Source of the DNA: Halieaceae bacterium
GTDB taxonomy: Bacteria; Pseudomonadota; Gammaproteobacteria; Pseudomonadales; Halieaceae
NCBI GenBank assembly: GCA_902518075.1
Contig: CABYEX010000009.1
Location: 1-44,917 of the forward strand
Direction: 5' to 3'
Length of the DNA stretch: 44,917 nt
Below, piece after piece: positions 34,936-43,038 of the stretch; the first letter of the stretch is position 1; every line of letters begins with the position of its first letter. The notes beneath the pieces were generated by a model that was given only the letters and a program-made list of their open reading frames with translations, ran no database searches and was not told the DNA's origin. Made by a program: the position numbers and the translations under genes.

Positions 34936-36195
34936 TCAGGACTGAAATCGCGTGACCTTAACCGGCAGCTCGGTAAACCCTCTAATGAAGAGATTGCAGG
35001 TGCGCTTTGGCTCACCGACGACCTCTATGGCTTCAAAGCGCTGAAGCGCTTCCTCCCAAAGGATGCGCAATTGCATTTCAGCCAGACGGTTACCCATACA
35101 GCGGTGGATGCCGGCACCGAAGGACAGATGGTTGCGCACACTGGGGCGATCAATCCAGAAATCATTCGGCCGCTCAATCACCGCATCGTCGTAGTTACCC
35201 GATACAAACCAGAGGACCACTTTCTCGCCTCTCGCGATTTTTCGACCATTGAGCTCTACATCGCGGGTCGTAGTGCGGCGCATATGGGGGAGCGGTGTCT
35301 GATAACGAATGATTTCAGAGACCATGGACGGTATGAGATCCAGGTTCTGCCGCACCTTCGCCATTTCATGGGGGAACTGATTCAAAAACACCACGCCACC
35401 CGACATAGAGTTCCGGGTCGTGTCATTCCCCCCGACTATCAAGAGCATGATATTACCCATGTAGGTCAGCGGGTCATCCACCATGTTTTCAGTATTAGGG
35501 TCGTCTTGAAGCAAGCGAATTAGATCAAACGCTTCTTTACCGTCGCCTTTTCGCTCATGCCACAACTCAGTGAAACGCTGCAAGCAGGCTGTGATGTGTT
35601 CGATAATGACCTCGCGAGTGTAGCCCTCACCGGCAGTGATTCTGACATCCGAGGTAAACATGTCAGACCATTCCGTGAGCTTATTGCGCTCATCCCACGG
35701 AAAATCAAACAGCGTGGCCAGCATTTTTGTAGTGAGGTCTCGGCTCACCAGCTTGACCCAGTCAAATGGCTCATTTTCGGGCAACGAGTCCAACACTTCG
35801 GCGGTCCGCTCCCGAATAAGAGCCTCGAATTCTTGAAGATTGCGTGGCGCCACTACATGATGCACTGCGCGGCGCTGAAAATCATGCTCAGGCGGATCCA
35901 TCGCGATGAACATCTTCAAAATCATATCGGGCTCTGGATCGATAATGGCGATGGAGGGCTCCGAGGAAAAAGTCTCGGTATCGCGCTCTATTGCGACGAT
36001 ATCCTCGTAGCGAGTGACGGACCAGAAAGGGCCTGCAGGACAATCTGGCTGATAGTGGATGGGGCACTCCTCGCGGAGTCGAGCAAACAGCTCGTGCCAA
36101 TAGTCGTACTGGAACATGCGTGGATCAGACACGTCCAGATCTGCCAATGGCATGCCACGATAATCAGGCACTGAAGCTCCCATTGGCATATTCAT
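34936..36195 (-). CDS. CYP153-family cytochrome P450 (alkane hydroxylase type)
   Basis: A 419-aa P450 that matches the CYP153 pattern over its length: FWSVTRYEDI, FIAMDPPEHD (96-105), VAPRNL, LATLFDFPWDER, I-helix GGNDTTRNSMSGG (255-267), ExxR at 294-297, and the heme loop FGAGIHRCMG with Cys366 followed by NRLAEMQLRILWEE. CYP153 enzymes put the terminal hydroxyl on medium-chain alkanes or fatty acids with a ferredoxin and reductase. The ferredoxin gene ends 49 bases upstream. No reductase gene is in the window. The substrate range cannot be read from sequence. Confidence 0.93.
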   Translation of the reverse strand: MNMPMGASVPDYRGMPLADLDVSDPRMFQYDYWHELFARLREECPIHYQPDCPAGPFWSVTRYEDIVAIERDTETFSSEPSIAIIDPEPDMILKMFIAMDPPEHDFQRRAVHHVVAPRNLQEFEALIRERTAEVLDSLPENEPFDWVKLVSRDLTTKMLATLFDFPWDERNKLTEWSDMFTSDVRITAGEGYTREVIIEHITACLQRFTELWHERKGDGKEAFDLIRLLQDDPNTENMVDDPLTYMGNIMLLIVGGNDTTRNSMSGGVVFLNQFPHEMAKVRQNLDLIPSMVSEIIRYQTPLPHMRRTTTRDVELNGRKIARGEKVVLWFVSGNYDDAVIERPNDFWIDRPSVRNHLSFGAGIHRCMGNRLAEMQLRILWEEALQRFEAIEVVGEPKRTCNLFIRGFTELPVKVTRFQS

Positions 36196-36244
36196 AATTT
36201 GACTCTATTCAACATGTTACGGGTAAAACGTAGACTCATTGGTA

Positions 36245-36559
36245 CTACATCTGAAACTCAGGCAAGCGCACCGTGATGTCCGCCATACCGACTGACACCA
36301 CAATCTGGCAGGCCAATCGAGAATTTTCTGCCCGATCGGGCCGGAGCCCCAGCATTGCAGTCTCCTGCGGGTCGGGCGCTGGCAAATCGCCTGACACCTC
36401 GACGAAACAGTGGCAGGTGCCGCAGATGGCTCCTCCCCCGCAGTCCGCGTCAATCCCTGGCACATCGTGTTTGAGCGCGGTCTCCATCAGGGACAAACCC
36501 ACGTCACCGTCCACCAAGCGCTCAGAGCCATCATGCTGAATAAACGTGATTAACGTCAT
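36245..36559 (-). CDS. [2Fe-2S] ferredoxin (putidaredoxin type)
   Basis: A 104-aa vertebrate/putidaredoxin-type ferredoxin with cluster ligands Cys40, Cys46, Cys49 (C-x5-C-x2-C) and Cys84; Cys51 is extra. It transfers electrons from a reductase to a P450. The ATG at 36559 has AAGGA 9 bases upstream; an earlier in-frame start at 36613 adds residues that do not fit the family. It sits between the ferritin-like and CYP153 genes and is the only ferredoxin in the window, so it may also serve the other P450 and the Rieske enzyme. Confidence 0.94.
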   Translation of the reverse strand: MTLITFIQHDGSERLVDGDVGLSLMETALKHDVPGIDADCGGGAICGTCHCFVEVSGDLPAPDPQETAMLGLRPDRAENSRLACQIVVSVGMADITVRLPEFQM

Positions 36560-36641
36560 GACTGCTATTTCCTTCTCCGTTGACTCATGCCAAGGGCCCG
36601 CAGTGCGCCTCAATACCGGGCAGAGGCTATCACCACGGCTC

Positions 36642-37820
36642 TTAACCCGCTACTGCCTGCTCTGCTTCGAACGCCTCGTGAAAGGCCGCCAGCATGCTCT
36701 GCTCATGGCTCTGCGCTTCTGAGGTGTCCAGCGGGCGCTCCAACTTAGCCCAGTCGATGTCGCCGTCATCAGCTAGCGACTCGTAATCAAGAATACCCAG
36801 TTCCTCAAATCGGGGACGCACCGCGTCAGTGAGTAGACCGATTCTTCTAAGGTTGGGTACCACTCTCTGGAATAGCAGGTTGCGGAAAGTCGACATGACA
36901 AACCCATCCAGCACTTTGCGACGACTCTCCTCAACGTCCCACCCGAAGCGACGGAAAACATCCGTTGCAACTAAGCGCTCGCGGCTGATAGCGCAGGCCT
37001 CGAACGCAAATAAGGCCCGCTCTTCGCGCTCTGCATCCGTCAGCGTCTGCACGAACTCCTCGAGGTAATTCACGCCGAACGTCACGTGCCGTGATTCGTC
37101 GCGGGTCACAAGGTAAACAATATCCTTCAGCACAGGGTCGGGGGTTGTCTCACGCGTCGTATTAAACGCCGATAAAGCGAGCCCTTCGATCACGATCTGC
37201 ATGCCTATAAATTTCAGGTCCCATCGCGGATCCGTCAGAATTTTGTCTATGATGCTGTTGAGGTGGGTGTTGATCGGATACATCAATCCAATGCGCCTTT
37301 GGATGTATTGATTGAAGACCTCAACGTGCCGCGCCTCATCAAACGTCTGAGATGCCGCATACAGCTTCGCATTGAAGGTTGGCGCACAAGAGCAGAGCTG
37401 GCTCGCAACCAGCAGGGCTCCCTGCTCACCATGCAGGAACTGGGACAAAGACCAGGCATTCATATGCAACCAGAACTCGTCACGCTCCTTGTTGGATAGC
37501 GCAAGATATGGAGGGTAATCATGCAGATTCATGAGCTCAGCCTGACCCTCTTCCTCTGGCCAAGGCTGGTCCCAATTGATATCTATCTGTGGATCCCAGT
37601 TAAGCTGCTTACCGAGCTCATAGAGTTTTTTGATGCGGTCGTCCTGAACCGAGTAGTCCCAGTTGTATGAACCTGTCAGCGGCGTCTGAAAAATTTGCGC
37701 GACGTGATCCACATCCGAGCTGGTCAACACATCCTCAAGTTCGGGGTTATCACTGGGATAGTCTGGATGCGGGAACTGCTGAATTTTTCGGGGCGTTTTC
37801 TCACTCCACTCAATTTTCAT
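36642..37820 (-). CDS. Diiron ferritin-like protein
   Basis: A 392-aa helical protein with a full set of carboxylate-bridged diiron ligands: Glu132 (HGEQG), Glu162 and His165 (DEARH), Glu212 (VIEGLA), Glu242 and His245 (DESRH). This matches R2-like and AurF-like oxygenases more than iron-storage ferritins. The first 100 residues are a Trp/Tyr-rich extension. First gene of the CYP153 operon, with AGGAG 8 bases before its ATG, and divergent from an AraC-type regulator. It takes the place where many CYP153 operons have the ferredoxin reductase. Its reaction is unknown; it may be a second oxygenase on the same substrate. Confidence 0.8.
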   Translation of the reverse strand: MKIEWSEKTPRKIQQFPHPDYPSDNPELEDVLTSSDVDHVAQIFQTPLTGSYNWDYSVQDDRIKKLYELGKQLNWDPQIDINWDQPWPEEEGQAELMNLHDYPPYLALSNKERDEFWLHMNAWSLSQFLHGEQGALLVASQLCSCAPTFNAKLYAASQTFDEARHVEVFNQYIQRRIGLMYPINTHLNSIIDKILTDPRWDLKFIGMQIVIEGLALSAFNTTRETTPDPVLKDIVYLVTRDESRHVTFGVNYLEEFVQTLTDAEREERALFAFEACAISRERLVATDVFRRFGWDVEESRRKVLDGFVMSTFRNLLFQRVVPNLRRIGLLTDAVRPRFEELGILDYESLADDGDIDWAKLERPLDTSEAQSHEQSMLAAFHEAFEAEQAVAG

Positions 37821-37849
37821 TGCGCATACTCCTATAATTGAATGTCCAT

Positions 37850-37872
37850 CTTCTGTTCTGTCAGAAGCTGAC
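37850..37872. promoter_or_regulatory. Nested inverted repeats between the AraC gene and the CYP153 operon
   Basis: CTTCTG-N6-CAGAAG (37850-37867) and GTCAG-AAG-CTGAC (37860-37872) overlap in the 85-bp divergent gap. CTGACT (37868-37873) is also a possible -35 for the regulator, with AAATAT 17 bases on. This is the likely regulatory site for both directions. Confidence 0.4.
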
Positions 37873-37905
37873 TCAAGGTGCTAGCTTGCCAAATATAGGT
37901 CATTT

Positions 37906-38952
37906 ATGGCCAAATGGGCCATGGAATCGTCCATCCCAAGCCAGTATCTCCTGATCCTCGTGGCACTTGCGGTCGAGCGCGGCTGCGCACCCGGACGGCT
38001 CTTTCATAACACTGGCTTGAGCCTCGACACTCTTAGCAGCCCGGGATCACGCATCGACGAACTTCAGGCAGACCAGATCATCGTTAACGCGCTGGAGGCA
38101 ACGGGCGACCCTTCTCTAGGATTGACCGTGGGGCAACAGCTGAACATGGGTGCCCATGCCGTCGTTGGCCAAACCTTCCTCGCATGCGCCAACTTAATGG
38201 AAGTGCTAGACACGCTTGTCCGCTACGGACCGCTGCTCACTGGTCGGCAAGCGCAGATCGATCACTACAAAGATTTCTACGAGGGACGGATCGGTCTGGC
38301 ATTAAGCCTGACATCGCCAGCCAGCTCGGCACGCTTCTCCCACGAAGCGATATTTTCTGCGGCTCAGAAGACCCTTTCTGATCTACTGCAAACACCGGCG
38401 GTCGACGTCAAAATATCGCTGCCCTACGACAAGCCTCGGGACACAAATGCCTTTAGAAAAATCTTCGGGAATCACGTCCGTTTCAATGCCGATAAGGCGA
38501 CACTTAGTATCCCCGAAGCACTGACAAGGGAACCCCTACCCACATCAAATCCAACATTGAGGGCTCTGTATGACGCAGAGTGCGCACGACTGCTAGCCGA
38601 TCTGTCAGATAACGCGAACTGCTCGGAACGCACACTCTCCGCACTAAACAAGCTGGAGGGACAGTACCCAGGGCTGGATCAGATGGCATCCATGCTGCAC
38701 ATGAGCACCCGCACTTACCGCCGTCGATTACAGGAAGAGTCCACCTCTTTTCAGACACTGCTGGATTCGACTCGTTGCAAACATGCGAGGCAATTACTTC
38801 GACACCCCGAACTGTCGGTAGACAGCGTAGCGCAGCGCCTCGGCTTCAGCGACGTATCCAACTTTCGCCGCGCGTTTATTCAGTGGACGGGGGATTCCCC
38901 GTCGCAGTGGCGCAAAAACCAGCGTGCTATGGCAAACCTCAGAGACTATTGA
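37906..38952 (+). CDS. AraC-family transcription regulator
   Basis: A 348-aa regulator. The N-terminal 200 residues fit the arabinose_bd-like sensor (PF12625) with LQADQIIVNALEATGDPSLGLTVGQ, as in OruR/ArgR-like AraC members. The C-terminal double helix-turn-helix (about 250-345) has DQMASMLHMSTRTYRRRLQ and SVDSVAQRLGFSDVSNFRRAF. AraC regulators of this build control CYP153 and AlkB genes in other hydrocarbon users, so it probably activates the divergent operon in response to a hydrophobic inducer; that is inference from position. Confidence 0.92.
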   Translation: MAKWAMESSIPSQYLLILVALAVERGCAPGRLFHNTGLSLDTLSSPGSRIDELQADQIIVNALEATGDPSLGLTVGQQLNMGAHAVVGQTFLACANLMEVLDTLVRYGPLLTGRQAQIDHYKDFYEGRIGLALSLTSPASSARFSHEAIFSAAQKTLSDLLQTPAVDVKISLPYDKPRDTNAFRKIFGNHVRFNADKATLSIPEALTREPLPTSNPTLRALYDAECARLLADLSDNANCSERTLSALNKLEGQYPGLDQMASMLHMSTRTYRRRLQEESTSFQTLLDSTRCKHARQLLRHPELSVDSVAQRLGFSDVSNFRRAFIQWTGDSPSQWRKNQRAMANLRDY

Positions 38953-39854
38953 AGTCGTCGCAACTCAAAGCCCTTCCAAGGAAAATGCAAGTAGATCAAC
39001 TGCCCCGAATCCAACGTTCGTGAAATCACGATCCGCTTTTTATCTAGGCTCACCAGTTCACCGACTGTCTCGTCTCGCGCGTAATCAGACGGCGCCACCC
39101 CAACACGCTCACCCAGCTGATAAGGCTCGGCGATCACCCGAACAACGACTGACAACCGGTTATCACCAATATCCTGAAGAACTTGGTCCCATGTTGCCGG
39201 CAATACCTCGCCATGACCCAAGGCATCCATGCACTTCATCCACTGCGACACTGTAAGTGGCCAAGCTGAGGCAACACGCCGATCAATCTGCCTGGCCATC
39301 CACAACGGGTGGCAGCAACACAAATCAAGATAACCAGGCGCGGCGCCGGACAAATACTGAGTCGAAGTAAGGCGCGCGCCAAGGTGCGCGATATAATTCC
39401 CCACTGCTTCCCGCGCTCGCTCGGGAGTCAACACTTTAAGTGTCGCATTACGCATCATTTGCGAACGGTCACGCATAAACCTTCTGACGCCCAAAATTCC
39501 CATCTGCCTCGCTAAAAATCCAAAGACTTTGAGCGGAGAGATGATAGAGAAGACGGCAAAAAAAATCTCGCGCTCAGCCCAATCACGCAGGGTCTCATCG
39601 TCCGCATCAAGATGAGTGACCGAGGGATCATCGTCATGGAGCGCCTCGAAAGCCAAACGCGTGTCGCAATAAAAATGTGCGCCTCTTTGCAACACAGGAA
39701 TGCGACGATAGCCGCCCAATACATGATCCAGCGTGCCTCGCGGGGGCTGCGGAGACACCTGTATCGACGACCAAGCTGTACCGCTTAAACCCATGGCCAA
39801 TCGGAGCTTTTCGGAATAAGGCGACATGGGGTAGTGATAGAGCACAGGGATCAC
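38946..39854 (-). CDS. Glutathione S-transferase family protein (long)
   Basis: A GST-like protein with the thioredoxin-like opening LYHYPMSPYSEKLRLAMG and DTRLAFEAL in the second half of that domain, then a helical domain. At about 302 aa it is longer than usual; the last 80 residues hold an extra segment (VRVIAEPYQLGERVGVAPSD) that looks like a small beta domain. The start is uncertain: I use GTG at 39854, just before the first strand; a GTG at 39890 overlaps an AAGGAG. It overlaps the AraC gene end by 7 bases. Confidence 0.78.
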   Translation of the reverse strand: MIPVLYHYPMSPYSEKLRLAMGLSGTAWSSIQVSPQPPRGTLDHVLGGYRRIPVLQRGAHFYCDTRLAFEALHDDDPSVTHLDADDETLRDWAEREIFFAVFSIISPLKVFGFLARQMGILGVRRFMRDRSQMMRNATLKVLTPERAREAVGNYIAHLGARLTSTQYLSGAAPGYLDLCCCHPLWMARQIDRRVASAWPLTVSQWMKCMDALGHGEVLPATWDQVLQDIGDNRLSVVVRVIAEPYQLGERVGVAPSDYARDETVGELVSLDKKRIVISRTLDSGQLIYLHFPWKGFELRRLQ

Positions 39855-39927
39855 GTTCGGGTATCCGGCAGAGGACTCATGAAGGCGCACTCCTTGAAGT
39901 ATTTTTAGTGATAAAAACCATCGACAA

Positions 39928-39955
39928 TAAAAAAGCCGGCAGTGATGCCGGCTTT
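39928..39955 (-). terminator. Rho-independent terminator of the H1-like gene
   Basis: On the minus strand AAAGCCGGC, a 6-base loop and GCCGGCTTT form a 9-bp stem (39932-39955 on the plus strand), followed by more T residues. It lies 39 bases after the stop of the Lys/Ala repeat gene. The rest of the 140-base gap between 39854 and 39995 shows nothing else. Confidence 0.88.
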
Positions 39956-39994
39956 ACTATCTGCTGCCACTCCCAAACGTGGCGCAAAAAGAAC

Positions 39995-40330
39995 TTACTT
40001 CTTCTTTTTGGCTGCCTTCTTCTTAGCAGGAGCCTTTTTCTTCTTAGCTGCTGCCTTCTTTTTAACAGGAGCCTTTTTCTTCTTAGCTGCCGCCTTCTTC
40101 TTAGCAGGAGCCTTTTTCTTCTTAGCTGCTGCCTTCTTCTTAGCAGGAGCCTTTTTCTTCTTAGCTGCTGCCTTCTTCTTAGCAGGAGCTTTCTTCTTAG
40201 CCGCCGCCTTTTTCTTGGCAGGAGCTTTCTTCTTCGCTGCTGCCTTCTTCTTGGCAGGAGCTTTTTTCTTTGCTGCTACTTTTTTCTTAGCAGCGGGTTT
40301 TTTCTTTGTTGCTTTCTTCGCAGCGGCCAT
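39995..40330 (-). CDS. Histone H1-like Lys/Ala/Pro repeat protein (AlgP type)
   Basis: A 111-aa protein built almost only of Lys, Ala and Pro, with units such as APAKKKAAAKKK (12 aa) in the first half and AAAKKKKAPAKKK (13 aa) in the second. It resembles the C-terminal tail of eukaryotic H1 and of AlgP/AlgR3 of Pseudomonas, which bind DNA without sequence preference. The ATG at 40330 follows GGAGG; an earlier in-frame start at 40393 lacks one. It lacks the globular N-terminal part of AlgP. The repeats make this locus prone to length change. Confidence 0.88.
   Translation of the reverse strand: MAAAKKATKKKPAAKKKVAAKKKAPAKKKAAAKKKAPAKKKAAAKKKAPAKKKAAAKKKKAPAKKKAAAKKKKAPAKKKAAAKKKKAPVKKKAAAKKKKAPAKKKAAKKKK
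40003..40270. repeat. Tandem 36-39 bp repeats inside the H1-like gene
   Basis: About seven imperfect copies of a 36- or 39-base unit (plus strand: gcaggagc, ctttttcttc, ttagctgctg, ccttcttctta) encode the Lys/Ala/Pro units. The strand is pyrimidine-rich on the plus side. Copy number may differ between strains. Confidence 0.8.
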
Positions 40331-40415
40331 GAATTCCCTCCTAATGTGCCCGACCTCAAGTGAGACGCTATCAAGCTTTATATTTGATGACAAGCAAAGT
40401 CGTGCGAATTACTAC

Positions 40416-41051
40416 CTAACGCAATGCCGCCATTATGTGCCGCGTAATATCATCAACAGCACCTACTCCATCGAGCTGGTGATAATCCACATCCTCCAGC
40501 TCACGATAAAAATCGACCAGAGGACGCGTTTGATCGTGATAAACAGCAAGCCTATTGCGAATCGTATCTTCCTGATCATCATCGCGCTGAATCAATGCCT
40601 CGCCCGTGTCGTCATCCACCCCGGGCTCGGCGGGTGGGTTGTACTCCACATGGTAAACGCGCCCTGACCCGGGATGTATTCTGCGACCACTCAGCCGCTT
40701 GATAATTTCTTCGTCGGACACAGCAATCTCTAGCACGTGATCAATCGCGATGCCCTCATCTATCATTGCCCGCGCCTGGGGGATAGTTCTCGGGAAGCCA
40801 TCGAACAAACAACCACCCTGGCAATCAGACTCAGATAACCGCTCCTTCACAAGCCCCACAATGATGTCGTCGGACACTAGGCCACCAGAATCCATGATGG
40901 CCTTGGCTTGCTGGCCGAGAGGAGTGCCCGCCGCCACCGCTGCTCTGAGCATGTCGCCCGTTGAGATCTGAGGGATATCAAACTGCTCACAGATAAACTG
41001 GGCCTGTGTGCCCTTACCCGCGCCTGGGGGGCCAAGTAGGATAATGCGCAT
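40416..41051 (-). CDS. adk: Adenylate kinase
   Basis: Catalyses ATP + AMP to 2 ADP. The P-loop GPPGAGKGT is at 7-15, the AMP-binding STGDMLR and GFPRT segments follow, and the LID domain has [15 protein letters not shown] without the zinc cysteines, as in other gammaproteobacteria. The 211-aa length is typical of the long form. The 115 bases between adk and mazG hold a small CAAAG-GCG-CTTTG repeat but no clear promoter. Confidence 0.97.
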   Translation of the reverse strand: MRIILLGPPGAGKGTQAQFICEQFDIPQISTGDMLRAAVAAGTPLGQQAKAIMDSGGLVSDDIIVGLVKERLSESDCQGGCLFDGFPRTIPQARAMIDEGIAIDHVLEIAVSDEEIIKRLSGRRIHPGSGRVYHVEYNPPAEPGVDDDTGEALIQRDDDQEDTIRNRLAVYHDQTRPLVDFYRELEDVDYHQLDGVGAVDDITRHIMAALR

Positions 41052-41166
41052 AGGTGAACTTCTCTTATTGGCTGCTTATCAGGTATTGTTGATGCGTGGG
41101 CGCTACGCTACACAGGCATCAGTCGGCTCGCAAGCTGATTCAAAGCGCCTTTGCGCCTAGTATTAG

Positions 41167-41982
41167 TCAGTCGCTGGCCAGCTCGCGTTTAGCAGCTTGC
41201 CAGCGTTCCTCCAGTCGTTCCAACGATTCCTCAATGAGTTGACTGCCGTCACGCTCCGCCGCCGTCTCCATCACACGAAAACGATCCTCAAAGCGACGGT
41301 TGGCGTGACGTAAAGCGGCCTCTGCGTCTACGCCAAGATGCCGTGCCAAGTTCACCATCGCGAGAAAAATATCGCCGACTTCGCTCTCAATAGCCGCGGA
41401 ATCGCCCTGAAAAACAGCCTCTGCTAATTCTTCCAGCTCCTCATCCACCTTCCCACGCACCGAATCAAGTTTGCTCCAATCAAAACCAACACGCGCCGCC
41501 CGTTTCTGCAGCTTTTGAGACCGGCTTAGCGCAGGCAATGCTTTGGGAATATCGTCTAGCGTGCCCCCCTGATTTTTCTGCTGTCGCTCTTCTCCCTTAA
41601 TTTGCTCCCATCGCTCTTTGACTTCACCGTCCGACACGCGTCGCCCGCCAGTCTCGACAAAAACATGCGGATGTCTGCGGAGCAATTTTTCCGCTATGCC
41701 ATCTACGACATCTTCAAAGGTGAAAAGGGCCTGCTCACTCGCCATTTGGGCGTAGAACACCACTTGAAATAACACATCACCCAGCTCATCTCGTATCTGG
41801 GCAAAATCCTCGGCAGCAATCGCGTCAGCTAACTCGTATGTTTCTTCAATGGTGTAGGGGACAATCGTGTGGAAGTTCTGCTTGAGATCCCAAGCGCACC
41901 CCGAATCGGGGTCTCGTAATCGCCGCATGATATCGAGTAACGACTGAATCCCGTCGTGAGTTGTCGTCGCGTCATCGGTCAT
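41167..41982 (-). CDS. mazG: Nucleoside triphosphate pyrophosphohydrolase MazG
   Basis: Hydrolyses (d)NTPs to NMPs and pyrophosphate, cleaning the pool of aberrant nucleotides; in E. coli it also lowers ppGpp. The 271 aa carry two MazG repeats. The first has the EExxE-like segment IEETYELADAI and the RDELGDVLFQV motif (about 50-77); the second has KVDEELEELAEA and EVGDIFLAMVNL. In Pseudomonas mazG follows relA; here cysM precedes it directly after 83 bases. Confidence 0.95.
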   Translation of the reverse strand: MTDDATTTHDGIQSLLDIMRRLRDPDSGCAWDLKQNFHTIVPYTIEETYELADAIAAEDFAQIRDELGDVLFQVVFYAQMASEQALFTFEDVVDGIAEKLLRRHPHVFVETGGRRVSDGEVKERWEQIKGEERQQKNQGGTLDDIPKALPALSRSQKLQKRAARVGFDWSKLDSVRGKVDEELEELAEAVFQGDSAAIESEVGDIFLAMVNLARHLGVDAEAALRHANRRFEDRFRVMETAAERDGSQLIEESLERLEERWQAAKRELASD

Positions 41983-42065
41983 AGATTTTCAAAACCTCTT
42001 ACAGCAGGGGATTCAGCTTCGTCAGGCACATCGACCCCGGCGGACCAGCGCCGCCATCAATCCAC

Positions 42066-42965
42066 CTAGGCAAAAACACCGGTAGATAGATAACGGTCTC
42101 CGCGGTCACAAATTATCGCCACAATCGTTGCCTCCTGAACCTCTGCGCTCAGTTTGAGCGCCGCAGAGATGGCGCCGCCGGAAGAGACGCCTGCAAAGAT
42201 ACCCTCCTCCCGCGCGAGCCGCTTCATCATCTGCTCTGATTCGCGCTGGCTGATATTCAATACACGATCCACGCGCTCATGCTGGTAGATATCGGGCAAA
42301 TACTCAGGCGGCCAACGCCTGATCCCAGGAATCTGCGAACCGTCTGTCGGCTGCAGGCCAATAATCTGTATGTCGGGGTTTTGCGATTTCAGAAATCGAG
42401 ATACTCCCATGATGGTTCCGGTTGTCCCCATAGAAGAGATGAAGTGCGTCACGTTGCCGTCGGTTTGCTCCCAAATCTCAGGTCCAGTCGTGGCGAAATG
42501 ACCCCCAGGGTTATCAGGATTGGCGAACTGATTAAGCACCAGACCCTCTCCGCCCGCCTGCATCTGCAGGGCTAAATCGCGCGCGCCCTCCATCCCCTCA
42601 TCGGGCGACACGTCAATTAGTTCAGCGCCATAGGCGCGCATGGCGCCTTTTCTCTCCTCGCTTTGATTGCTCGGCATAATCAGCTTGAGCCGGTAGCCCT
42701 TGACCGCGGCGGCCATAGCCAATGCGATACCAGTGTTACCACTAGTCGCCTCAATGAGTGTATCGCCGGGCGCAATCACCCCTTCAGACTCTGCCTCATT
42801 GATCATGCTCATTGCCGGGCGATCCTTGACCGAGCCAGCGGGATTGTTGCCCTCCAGCTTCCCCAGAACGTTATTACTGGTGTCTCCCGGAATGCGCTGA
42901 AGCCTTACCAGCGGTGTAAGACCAACCGTGTGCTCAATCGTAGGGTAAGCTGAGGGCGTAGTCAT
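42066..42965 (-). CDS. cysM: Cysteine synthase B
   Basis: A PLP enzyme that makes cysteine from O-acetylserine and sulfide or S-sulfocysteine from thiosulfate. The PLP Lys47 is in NPAGSVKDRP; EATSGNTG and SSMGTTGTI bind substrate and phosphate; the end is CDRGDRYLSTGVF. At 299 aa it agrees with CysM over CysK. It is separated from recO by 73 bases with no strong signal. Confidence 0.96.
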   Translation of the reverse strand: MTTPSAYPTIEHTVGLTPLVRLQRIPGDTSNNVLGKLEGNNPAGSVKDRPAMSMINEAESEGVIAPGDTLIEATSGNTGIALAMAAAVKGYRLKLIMPSNQSEERKGAMRAYGAELIDVSPDEGMEGARDLALQMQAGGEGLVLNQFANPDNPGGHFATTGPEIWEQTDGNVTHFISSMGTTGTIMGVSRFLKSQNPDIQIIGLQPTDGSQIPGIRRWPPEYLPDIYQHERVDRVLNISQRESEQMMKRLAREEGIFAGVSSGGAISAALKLSAEVQEATIVAIICDRGDRYLSTGVFA

Positions 42966-43038
42966 CGGTCATATCCCGTGACAGCCGTTTCAGCCCCAGA
43001 CTGATACGAGATGTCGATCGATTCAAAAAACACCGCTT

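Noticed and set aside
34854..35015. Longer N-terminus for the DUF429 protein
   Set aside because: It would overlap the CYP153 gene by 80 bases, and the added residues do not fit the family; conserved sequence begins after the GTG at 34853.
39677..40667. Two long plus-strand open frames with repeated Phe/Leu/Ala membrane-like segments
   Set aside because: They are the antisense of the Lys/Ala/Pro repeat gene and of adk; the hydrophobic pattern is the complement of Lys codons, and no start signal or family match supports them.
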